This document shows, one piece after another, positions 1 through 12,200 of a DNA stretch of 26,445 bases. Under the pieces are notes generated by a model that worked only from the letters and a program-made list of their open reading frames with translations, was not told where the DNA came from and made no database searches. How positions within the stretch are numbered: position 1 is the first letter of the stretch; each line of letters starts with the position of its first letter. This stretch comes from Lingula anatina (taxonomy: Eukaryota > Brachiopoda > Lingulata > Lingulida > Lingulidae): the NCBI RefSeq assembly GCF_001039355.2, contig NW_019775491.1, forward strand, positions 504,783-531,227, read 5' to 3'. The position numbers and the translations under genes are program-made.

Positions 1-1526
1 TTTAAACTAATAAATAGATATTATACATACTTGTATGTGTAGCTATTAAAGCAAAATCAAATTTATACTACAGAATTCCACACAACCAAGAGTAAGTTGA
101 TAGTCAAACATCATGTGCTACCTGTTGAGACGTGCTGGTTCTCCATTACTAGATGAATAAGGTCCATAATTACATCTCCGTTCAGTGCCAGCACAGCTTT
201 TATGTGACAAAACCTTTGTATGACAACATCTTCATTGCCAGTAAACAGGATATTCATGCAGGCTACTGGTACCCCCCCCCCTCCCACCCCTGCCAATGTG
301 CCCTTCCCCATAACATACTGACCTGTCACAGTAATCACTTCAAATTTTACCACCTCACTCATTTTTATAGTGCATTTCAAGTTTAACCATTTTAGCTACT
401 TAAAAAATGTCCTTCCAGACAAATAACCAACTAGCTTTTCAAAACTTATGAATTGGTATTACCAACAGAAACATTTTCAGTGAATTTGTTTCTTAGAATC
501 TTTTGAGTAGTAATTCAATGTTATGAGTAATTACCATATCCACTAAATAATGTCAGGAACAATGTGCAATGTATATTTGTTTCATATAATGATCATATTC
601 AAACCACCTGTGCAACATCATAAACATCTATGGTGTGTAAATTACTTGCTCTCCAAAAGGATGTGCATTAATCCAACACTGTTACCAACATGCTCATCAT
701 CTAAACCCCCCTCCCTAATCAATACTAGATAAACAAGCATTTGTGCATTCTCAAACTACAAACTAGAATGTTTACATATCAAGTGTTTTTGGAAAGGGGC
801 TAAGACTTGACACATTTGCTTGTTTCTTTCCAATAATTCACTGTACACCTCTAACAACCTGCATCACAACATACAGTGAATGAACAAATTTCAGGCAACA
901 GCCTTGCATTAGAATTTAAACCATTAACACACACATGTTCGTGCCTCAGAATGTCTGTTGCGTACCTGCTCAGTAACATAAGACACAGAAAGGCACACAC
1001 CCTTTGATTACATCTGAGAAGTTTCTATTTTGTGCAGTGTGCTTCAACATTTGATGTGTAAGCCTAACTCTTTGGCAAAAAAATTAGACAATTTGAAAAA
1101 GTTGCATCCTGTAAAAATATTTCAGAACACTTTGTTAACATTGACCAAGATACATTATATACTAATGAGGTGAAGGGGAGTAAAGACACGTTTGAGGGGC
1201 ATACACAACAGGGGGTACCAACACTCAAACCGTCAAGTTTGATTTATGGTGCAATAACACCAAACTAAAACAACTGTCAAAAAGACAATATCTACTGAAT
1301 ATTTCAGACAGATACGTCATCTGTAAGATGCGGAAAATAATCATAATTTTTTTTTATCTCTATCTGTTAATACAGACACCATGGTGAACACAATTCTGTG
1401 ACCCATCCTCTGGTCACAATCATAACAAACACTATTTGAACTTATGCAGTGCATTTTTACATTTTCATAATCTTTTTTTAATACATCTTTTTCCACACTC
1501 TGTGTGGGACCATGTGTACATTGCTG
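1..1526 (-). other. PDE8 3' UTR and downstream DNA
   Basis: Follows the PDE8 stop codon. No second gene could be supported. The only near-canonical poly(A) signal close to the stop is ATTAAA on the minus strand at 1482-1477, which would give a very short 3' UTR. No minus-strand AATAAA was seen in this stretch, so the UTR may run on past the left edge. An open frame at 111-380 is treated as a finding. A C-rich tract lies at about 271-288. Confidence 0.6.
1477..1482 (-). terminator. Possible poly(A) signal ATTAAA
   Basis: TTTAAT on the plus strand reads ATTAAA on the gene strand, 45 bases past the PDE8 stop. It is the commonest variant of AATAAA, but no clear GU-rich element follows, so use is uncertain. 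Confidence 0.25.
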
Positions 1527-1813
1527 CTAAGATAACTCTTCTGATACATCTTCTACTGTCAAGCTTTCTTGTTGTGCCACTGGCTCTCTGTCTTTTATTG
1601 TAACTTTCTTTGTGCCTGTAGATTCCAGATCCCCATTACTCATCTGTTGTTCTTCCCTGGCACCGTTTTCTGTAGTTTGTTCACTTTCTGTTCCATCTTC
1701 TTGTTCTGTGCTGCTCTGCTTCTGTTGTTTGTCCTGTTCTTCCTTTTGCTGAGTCTGCCAACACCTGTAGTTCTCTTGGAGGTACCCAATCAGGTCAGGG
1801 ACATCAGCAAAGT
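1527..1813 (-). CDS. PDE8: PDE8 exon 19: end of catalytic domain and long Q/E-rich tail
   Basis: 287 bases including the TAG at 1529-1527. It completes Asp708, then [18 protein letters not shown], matching the end of the human catalytic domain (LPDLMQHLDNNFKYW). A tail of 76 residues rich in Gln, Glu, Ser and Thr follows, with no recognisable domain and ending VEDVSEELS. Human PDE8A has only about 16 residues here. The acceptor is TTCTATAG/AC. Confidence 0.94.
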
Positions 1814-3219
1814 CTATAGAATTCAAGAAATTATTTAAAAATCAATATGAGGATATGTAAAGGAGGGAAAAGTTAACTGAATGACATGCCTATAATGCAG
1901 GTGTATTATAAAACAAAGATAATGTTTTAAATCATACAAAATAATTCTTGTACCTCCCTCCCTTTTCATCTAAGATTCTGAATTGAAGATCTTCTCTGGT
2001 ACTAACTGATCTTATTTGTCTCTAACATTTTTACAAAATTTCACACATATTAAAAAACATTAGAGTTCTTACAGTACACACTTTCTGCCACGGAAGTGTA
2101 AGCAGCAATATAAACTCACCATCCCATGCCTCAAACATCTCATTTATGAAAAAGTCAATAAAACTAATCTGTGACTTAGGTATACTGCAAGTTTTCCTAT
2201 CAAATACTGGCATCACCACTGGCAGACCAAGCGACTTCTCCTCATCAGTCTGAAAATAGATGCAGTCCATGCATCACATTTGTTTCTTATCTTTACTAAA
2301 CAGTCCAGACTGACTTAAAGCAATATTATAGGTATTCACATTCATAGTCCTTTGTCTGGTCTCTAAGAAAAGTGAAGGGGAAATGATATCTTAATGGCAG
2401 AGAAACGTCAGTTGACCTTTGAATAAAGAGAGGCGATAACTACCAACACAAATAGGACGATAATGAAAAAGGCATAATTCAATGGGAAAAAACACAAGAA
2501 TTGTAAGTTTAACTGTTAATGGCAAAGAAAGAAAGAAAAAAAGAAAAACTCATATCAAGATGGTCAACTTTGTATATTTTTAATGTAAGTTTGTACCTGC
2601 TGAAAGTATTCTTCTGCTATTCTTAGAGCCCACTCTTTGCACAAGTAGAATGGCCTGGCTGGGTTAGACACATCAGAACATTTGATGATCATACGCTTGA
2701 TAACAGCTTTGTTCTCTGGCAAGGATAATGTAGTTTGAGCATCTTGAGACCCATTCTGAAAAACAAAAATGAGCATTTTATTCATTAAAAAATATACATT
2801 GAAATGATTTGGTGCTGCAGCCAAGTTGGTAGTTTATAAACTAATTAGTAACTACATGAACAATAGTAAGGTTATTATCATTAACATAAAACCCCTTTCT
2901 TGTTAATAATCAAAATCTATTATTTCTGAGACATTATTTCTTTATATCTAACAAATACACCATAATTAAAAAAATCATTGGCTGATAAAATGACACAAAA
3001 AACAAAGGAAACTGATAGTGAAGACAGAGCTGTCTTCCCTGAAGATACTGTGTATCAATATACCCACCAGTGAGAAATCCTCCTCTTCTTTTTCCACAAA
3101 ATGCTTTGTACAGTTTACAAACTTTGATAAATGCTCAAAATGTTTGGTGAGTTCAGTTGCCAGAACCATGTCAATAATCATCTGGCGCATAGCACGGAAA
3201 TCATCTCTATAGAGAGAAA

Positions 3220-3274
<55 letters not shown>

Positions 3275-6200
3275 ATATAATAAACAAAATGAAAAAGCTC
3301 TACATTTTAACCTAGCTGTTAACATATTTAGCCTTTATCTAAATGTATATATTAAATTTGATCTTACTTCAATCCAGGGCTTGATAAAGTCAGAAGCAAT
3401 CTATATCTTTCAAGCAAATGAACAAGCTGTTGTAAAGGTCTCATCATCATTAGCTGCGCTCTTTTGTTACATTATTAGATTTGGCTCTATCCCTTTTCAA
3501 GTGAAATCCTACCTCTCCAAGTTCTTAAATATATTGACGTCATCATTCTGTGCAGACAGGCGGAAAGCCAAAGATACATGGTGGCTTTCCAGGACGGCTC
3601 TACAATGAGGTAAAAAAAATCAAATTATCAACAAATTGTTTAAAAATTTTAGTTTTTCAATTTTGCAACTTCTGTTATCTCTCAGGCACAAGTCTCCCCA
3701 CTTATATCTGAATGGATTGGTTTATTTATTCAAGTTAAAGTTGGTACACTTATCAATTGAAACTGTTACAAGTATAATACATTTAGTGTCAATTATGTGA
3801 AATTATTTTTTCATGTGTGTATGAATGTGTGCATCATGTTACAATACCCTTGTGTATTGAACTTACAGATCATTGTAGACAAGTGCCAGGTCATTGCCAG
3901 CATTGACTAAGAAGGCATTTGTTTTCCCAGGGTGATCCACATCATGGACCACTGCGGCAATCAGCGATGCCACTTCGTCCATGTGATCAAATAAACTCTG
4001 AAATGTTAATCAATGGTAGCAGTGTAGTTGACAAGTGTACAATATTATGAAAGATGAAGTTCACATCTTAAATGTGCTGTAATACAGGAACTATAAGAGG
4101 TAAATTGAGCTAGCTATACATCCGTCTCCAGAGGTTTGAGCTGTGCATTGGGCATACTGTACAAGTTCACAAAAAAAGCTCAGTGTGTGGGACAAGCAAC
4201 ATTTTTACCACGAGTCAAAAAAGTTGGCAAATTACATTGGGTCTGAATTGGACATTTTACACAATTCTATTAGATTTTTATGTCAAAAATTCTAACTCAA
4301 TGACAGTTAGACTATTTCAAACATATCATGTGCAGGGGACAGCCACTGACATTTAACACACGTCACAGATGTAGACTTAAATATGGGAGAGTATATATGT
4401 CATCTTCTGTAGGTGTTTATCAAAATCGAATCACCTTGATTCTTTGTCTTTCCAGGAAGTAGGCTGTTGACTGCATGACATCGGCAGCATGTGTGGAGTT
4501 GTGATATTTGTTGCTGCTGTGATATTTGGCTTCAATAAGCTGCAACCAGTTCCACATGGTGGTTTCACTGGTATTTAGAAATTCACAAACATTGAACCGT
4601 GTGAATGTCTTCATTGCCAAATATGCTAAGGGCCTGAAATTAAAAAAAGAAGAAAAATTACACAAATAAATAAATTATAAAATCAATAATGAAAAAAAAA
4701 TTACACAAAAACATTTGATAAATTAAGTGAAACTGTGATTTTGTAAATACTGTAAGAAATATATTCCTTACCTCCTGTTAGTGAGTCTTTCCAGTTCCAG
4801 TATATTGAACTCCCACTGGGGTTCAGTCTCTAGGAGTCTGGAGATGTCTGCTGGGACCTGAGACAGCATTGTGGCAGGCAACTGCTGAGGAATGTGACTG
4901 TGGTGACCTGGAATATAACACAGCCCTATCTAATGCATACACATACCAGTGTTAGCAATGTATACACCTTACTATATGACTGAAGACGTCTTCATATATT
5001 GTGCAGTGTTTGTACTTTTTTTAATGATTATCAGGAATGATGTCACACAGCAAGTGCATGTACAGCACTTGGCTGCTAGGTTGACTGCATGCTGTTGTGT
5101 GGAAACCACTTCGCCAGCACTACGAGTTATGGAGTCATAACTACTACAATCTAATAAATATCAGTTCTTTTTTTTTTCTTGAATCCATGAAATGTTGCTG
5201 CTTATAGAAGAGATCAAGTTTTTGTGAAACTGAAACTTAGACCTGGCTGCAGATTTTTGAAGGATAAAAATGCAACCACAGGCACAGGGATTTTTTTTTT
5301 TAATCAGTATCTCAAAATAAAGTACACACACTTGCAATCCAAAGACTCTGGACTTGAAATATTTGCCAAAGGTTTTTTATCAAATGTCCATCAAATAGAT
5401 GCAGTACTCACTAAATTTATCTGTGGATGACATCCTTCTCTTTGTTGTTCCTTGCTGCAAAAACAAAAATTACAGTACATGAATTTACGGCTACTTACAC
5501 AGAGTGTCTAAACATACAGAGAATATGGATATATCATAAGGAGTTACACCCCATTTCCATAGATTAGATCGACCTACTTTAGATCGACCTAACTCCCTGG
5601 GGGTTCACACTAAATAGCTGTCAGCCGGGCGAACACGAAAGTTAATTACCCCCTTACAGCTTGTAGTAGGCGGGACGGACATTTAGGTCGGATTATCTGA
5701 AAGTAATCTAGTGAGACTCCCTGCGGGGATAGATCGATCTAATATCTATGGGAATAGAGCCTAAGTGTCTTCCACCCATGCCTTATTCCTATCATTTAAT
5801 AAGATCTAACAGATATCATCAACTTCTGGACAAATTACAAATAATGAGACAGTAAAAATAACTTTCTTTTGCTATATACTGTAGCAAAGATATTTTAAGT
5901 TGTTTTTTTTTCTTCTAGAATTTATTGTTCATGCATTATTCAAATGTTTGATTTGAGAAAATACTTCATGACTGCTGCTGAAAATATTACAATATGCAAA
6001 CCCTAAGCTTTAATTAATTAAAATATTTATTCCCTATGCCTATTGAGGGAGCATGTATAACATAAAATTCTGAAGGTCCAACATTCCTAAAGTCTGCTAT
6101 TCCAAGAGTTCCCTGTTCCAAAGGTTTTCCATTCTAAAATACACCTCAAGAGTAGCAGAAAGAATCCAAATATAATGTAAAGAAAATATGTAAAATATAT

Positions 6201-9200
6201 ACATTAATTTGGTGTGCACTTCTTTGGTGATAGATGAATGAATGAATGTTACATTTAACCGTCAAGAAATTAAGTATAACAGCATATGTTTATTATAATT
6301 TGGCAATTTGCTGTGTTGGAGTATATTATAGAGAGTATTACCTACTCAAATTGCTCTGTTTTTCTGGACTTTTACACAGTATTGTGGGTAGAATTTTAGT
6401 AACAAAAGACAGCTAATCTTTAACATTTTTTAAAGATTAAGCTTAAAATTAGACTTCCAATTAATTCTACACTACAGCATGACAATAATGTCTTTGAAAT
6501 AGCAAACATTACAAATATCAACCTTTCAGAATAGAAAACTTTCAGAATGGTGAAACTAGATTTCAGTGGTCAGAAAAAAATTATTCAGCTTTAAAACATT
6601 TGGAGGGGGGGGGGCATTTTTTGGAACAGTGAACCTTCGGAATAGTGGACCTTCAGAATATAGAGCTGACTGCCCTATTGATACATGTGAATGCAAAATA
6701 TGTGCTGGTACATGATAAAACCAAGCCTGTGTAGCCAGCAATTTCAAAGGAGTGGAGGTTCTTTATCTGAAAAGTGAACCTATTTATAACAATAACAATA
6801 AACCTATCTCAAATTTTGATTCAGAGAGGACATTTTTCCTTTAGAGAAAGGGTGGTTCATTCCATCCCCCCTGCCTACAATACTAGTACTTAAAACAAGT
6901 ACCACAAAAAATGATCCATACATGACTACAGCAAGGTAAACCATGACATACTGTAAGCAATATCAATAGATTTAACACTTTTCCAATTCTAACAAAACAA
7001 AAAATTATCTGTTTATCATATGATTTTTCAATTAACCCCTAAACAAACTAGTAGTAGTAGAAAAATCACAGTAGAATTCCTACCTCTTGCTCAGCAGATC
7101 TTACAGAGCCTTGTGACTGTAAATAGGTTAATCCCCAACCATTTTAGAGCACAGGTTATAGCACATTGGGAAGCATCAAGAAGCACAGTGACCATGGAGA
7201 GACAGGCCACATTGTTTAACATGCAGCAAATGAGTAGTGGTGAAAGCGTGCAAAATAAAAAAAAGCAACAGCGTGCATTACTTTCATTGCAACTGTTATG
7301 TACTACATTGATTATGTACAATGTATTGATTATATATATATAACTTATCATTGTATGTCATGCTACTGACTATCACCCTCAAAAAAATTTCACCTTATCA
7401 AAAAATTCATTTATGTTTGGTTTTTCTGTATTTCCTATCTAAATATTAAAAATGTTGCTCTTTGAGGATTGTTCATTACATAGACTGACTCACTGTTTTA
7501 CAGAGGGAAAATAGAATTAACTGACAATGGTTTTGCCTTTGTATACCATATACCTGGATAATTTCAATCATATTTTAAAATAAATTAAAATTTACATGCA
7601 CCTGAAATAAGCATTTCATTTGGTGAATGTTTTTTTCCAGTGGTATGGTTTTTGTACATAGGCTTAGCCACATCAAAAAATTTAAACCATGCCCAGCTTA
7701 TAATTATCACATTTAGTGCACGAATACTAGTATTATTCAAAATTTCACAAGTGGTGTTTGTCAAATAGCAAAATATCTATTTTCCTAGAAATTCTATCCC
7801 TTTTCACTAAATCTCAAGGGTATACCTTTAAACTGTTGACAAAATCATGGTGTCATGAACCATTTTTTTTAATTTCAATTTTCCAATTATTGAGCTACTT
7901 TAATAACAGAAATGGTGACTGGTGACCTTCACTTGTGTACGTAAAAATAAGAAATTAAAAAAAAAAAAATTGAAAACAGGTTTACAGATCATAGTTTTCT
8001 CTTCAATTTGAAATGGGCAAACTTTGGTGATAAAGCTAAAATTGCTGAAATTTCCAGGAAATTGCCTTTTCTTTGTAAGATAATGAACTGATGACACTAC
8101 ACTGAAAAATATCTTTATCACAATGAAGGTTAACCACAATAATATTCTGATAATGATAATCATTAATAATAATAAGTAATGTAAATAGACAGCATTCTGT
8201 ATACATATCAAACATATGTACCACATCAACAACTTGTAGTAAGCAAATACAACCCACAACAGTAACCCATGGATGTAAAAAAGTTTGTGACAAAACTAAA
8301 ATAAACACACATATGTATATAAGGATAAATTAAGATATACTGACCGACATGAGTCCCCCCACCAAGTCGCTAGTCATCTGATCCTCCTCCCTGACTTGCT
8401 GTGATGTAAGATGCGGGGAGTACAGCTCAGTCGTCCGTAGGATTTCCAAGACTTTATCCAGGGCCTGAACCACGGTGAGAGGACTGTTTTCTTGTGCAGC
8501 ATTGATGATATTTATCACCTGGGTAACAAATCATCATGTTTAATGAGTGATAATTGTACAACTAGAGAGCAGACTAGCATAATCAAAGTGAAGGAAATTT
8601 GACAGATTTCAAAACGTGTGTATGCCAGGCAGAAGGTTATAGCTATGAGATGGATTTTTTGAATAATTCTGCAATTTCTACATTAAGAATAGATTGTCTT
8701 TTGGAAATGTTACACACAGACACACACACACACACTGTGTCAATGCATGTTTTCCTTGCATATTGTACGTTATATGTGTATGGGAAGCGGAAGTTTGCCA
8801 ATGACTCTATTTGCTCCTGTACTACTTATAAAACAGATCATTTTCCAGTGTTAAAATTTAGTCTGGGGGTGATTTTATTTACTTTTGAATGATTGAGACC
8901 ATCAGCTCTAATTCACTCACTGAAAGGAAGTGTCACACATTACTAATTAAGATACTAATTTCCAGAGGAAATATAAGATCAACCATTTTGCTGGTGTTAA
9001 ATTTTCATATGTTTTACCTCAAAATGATTGAGATAATCAGCTCTAAGTTTGTTATTGAGGGGAAGTGTCCAAGATTATAGTTGTAGTGTGCTAAAATAGC
9101 CAACTCAATCACACCTGTGATTTATTCTCATCACTGTTATAAAGTTAAGCACTTTTATCTCTCCAGGGATCATTTCTAAAGAATAGACCAGATTAAACCT

Positions 9201-12200
9201 TCATGTATAAGCCTTTGACCTTCAGTAGGTTTATCAACTGTTACATGTAAAAGAAACATAAAATGTGACACCAACTAGTAACAACAGTAAACTATTTGAA
9301 AAGGAAACATACCTGTAGAGACAGACAAAATTGAACAAGAGAAGTTTACCTTATTGATTGGAGCCTCTATTGTCATGGAGTGAATCCTGGCTGCTGAATC
9401 CCGTCGTCTGCTGTGAATATGTCCCCCTTAAGTAATAATTATAATAAATAAAATATAATAATAATAACAAAACCATAACTTAACCATATCATGATGAACA
9501 AAGTTGCAAACACACTGCAAATTGCATGAGATGTGATATACATTTGTCAAACAAATAATTATTGGAATTTTTGTGGTTTAAAATATTCTCTTTTCTCTTT
9601 AGAACATGCAAGTACGTTGTATGGGAATCCTCTGTTTAAGCAAATAAGCTTTTTCTTTCATTCATAAATTCTGCAAGAGAAATCACTATGAACATATATA
9701 TATATATATATATATATGGTTAAAAACAGTATTTAAATCATGTATGTTTGTGGTATATTCGGTTATCAATAGTGCTGTATTGACAAGCAGTGCAAAAAAT
9801 TCTCACTGATCAACCTAAAGAAAAATTTTCATACTGATTATTTTCCCTAAAGTGTTATAAACTGTCTAAATCAGTACACTACAGCTGTGTATACATATAC
9901 AAACATCAAAATAGTATTTCAGTAAATTAAAAAAACAGTATTCAATAAAAAAACACTACACAAGATATTAAGTCACCAATATAATGTGATCTGGCCAAAG
10001 AATTTTCAGACCAAACACAACCAAAATGCACTTTGAGAGCAGCATTATGAGGGACTCAGTTTCTTTAATTACGGTTTCCGGTGTATATTAATAAACTGCA
10101 AAATGTGCACTTAATCTTGCACATCCTTGGACAGAAAGCATTTTCTCCATTAATCTCTGCAGGAATGCACAGTTAACATGCAAGGTGGATATCATCATAA
10201 CTACAAACTTGTAAACGCAAAACACAAGTTGACATTAATGTTTTAATTCACTTCAACTCTGTTACTAATCAAGGAATAAATGAGTAGGAGAATGGTTAAA
10301 TGGTTGAATAAATCTACGAATGATAGAACGAGATCTTATCCTAACAATTGACAAGTCAATGTTTACCAACAGTACCACAGTCTTTAAAGGCACACAGTAA
10401 GTGTTAGACTTTTACATAGTAAAACTTCATTTTCCTATAGATTTCAACACCTTTTTGTTAATCATCGAGGTATACCGTATCCTAGAAAAAATGTTAGCAG
10501 ATTTATAATCCATAAACTGTTTTCACGGACAGACATGCCATATGTCACCATAACCTGCATCCGATCCCTTATTAACACCAGAAAAGGAAAACAGAAATAA
10601 TCGTTATTCTCCAACTTAAAAAACTGATTCTCAATACTTAGATAGAGCTTTTAAACAAACTTGTAATTTTTTGGGGACATTTCATTATTTCATATACTGG
10701 AATTTTTGTCTGTGAATTTCCAGAAATCTCAAGCCCTGCTTAACAGCATTTGATAAATATCAACAATAACACTAGATTCATTAAAGATTGGTGATCATGT
10801 TGCTGTAAACCATAATGTGACATTGCATCAACGTTGACACAAACCATTTTATGTCTTTCCATCATTAAATTGCTTCTTCATCACTTAAAAACTGTATGCA
10901 TGTTAATATTTCTGCCTATGACTTTTAATTGTCATTATAATCTATCCGTCTATTTGACAACTATGATGTTTGAAAGAGTTCAAAGTTTCTAGCTACAGAG
11001 ATACCTACTGATGAATTTCACTCTTGGTGGTAAAACTTTGAATAACAGAACTAAAAAAGTGCTTTTACAGATTGTAATTAATTCTGCAGTTTTGGATAGG
11101 GCATACCTTGGTGATAAAGTAAAAATTCCTGTTATTTCCAGAACATTTTTTTAAACTCTGCTATATTAAGGTCTATCGCAAACTGCATGTCCCTGAACTG
11201 TGTTAAAAGGTGAAGGAGTGCAGCCCCATAGCCAGCAATTTCAAAGGATTTTTTTTCTTTTTTTTTTGTTAACATGTTTCTTCTTCCATGAAATTTTTGT
11301 GTGCATCTAGATCAAATTTTACCCAGAGAGGACAAAAAGGGCACTTTGTTCAAACCCCCCCTCCCCGACCCCCTGGCTACAGGCTTGGAGTAGAAAGGTG
11401 TCATGTCAAACAAACCAGTGCCAATAGAAAAACCACACACAAATCAACATGACCCAATTACCTGGAGGCCAAAACAAATCTGCAAGATGACACACTAAAA
11501 GAGGAAGGTGAGATGAAAGATGGTTAACTTAAGATGACATAATGAAAGGTACATTCATATATAAACAGGAGTTTTGGTGATCGAAAGATTAAGAACTTCA
11601 TCAATCAAAACATACATATACAATGAAATATAGTTACACTACTAGTGAATCATATTTTCAATATTTTCATATATTTCTTTCAACATTTTAATTTTTCCTA
11701 AGTTTTAGGTATGTGTGTGTGTGTGTTGCATATCTTAACTGTGTTCTATCAGTACACAGCTCTCAGTTTAATCAAAGAACACAAAATGTTCCCTTGACAT
11801 AATATAATTTTAAAAAATTAAGGTGTACTAATATCAAATTTTATCAATTGCAAAAAAAGTACGAGAGCTGTCACAATGAATAGCACACAGAAAGTGGAAA
11901 ATATACAACATAATGTATTCAGAACAAAATGGGAAGGCAAAGCTACAACCAGCATATGGTATGAATGTTTGATAATTCAGTCAGAAGACTGATAAACAAG
12001 GTCTATCACCCAACATAGTGATACATACAAGTTGATCATTAGTGGGACATGAGTGTCAGCTAATTTGGATTTGGGATGTTGGTTCATTTGGTGAAACTTT
12101 TAAAAGTGAAAACTAATAGTACATGTAACAGCTGAAAGACTCAAAATGATTTACTACGGTAATTCTCCAATCTATACGAACGATTTAAATTAATTATTTT

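Larger units (their letters stand above)
5455..8344. other. Large intron between PDE8 exons 10 and 11
   Basis: 2.9 kb. Holds a 215-base inverted-repeat element, a foldback element with TTCC/GAAGG iterations, one copy of a dispersed repeat, and a possible 33-base cassette exon, each listed separately. Open frames at 7020-7343 and 7900-8308 look like chance AT-rich frames. Confidence 0.75.

Noticed and set aside
7020-7343. 107-codon plus-strand frame with protein-like composition
   Set aside because: No family recognised, antisense within an intron, and it ends in AT-rich low-complexity sequence.
7900-8308. Hydrophobic minus-strand frames suggesting a membrane protein
   Set aside because: AT-rich intron sequence in which Ile/Leu/Phe codons arise by composition; no conserved motif or splice support.
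10980-11060. 46-base minus-strand candidate exon with CACTTTTTTAG acceptor and AG/GTATCT donor
   Set aside because: Encodes a hydrophobic stretch unlike any PDE8 linker, and no missing segment needs filling.
11101-11125. 22-base minus-strand segment between AG and GT with phases that could sit between exons 8 and 9
   Set aside because: Belongs to a dispersed repeat with another copy at 8008-8068, and is unnecessary because the GTATAT donor of exon 8 already joins exon 9 in frame.
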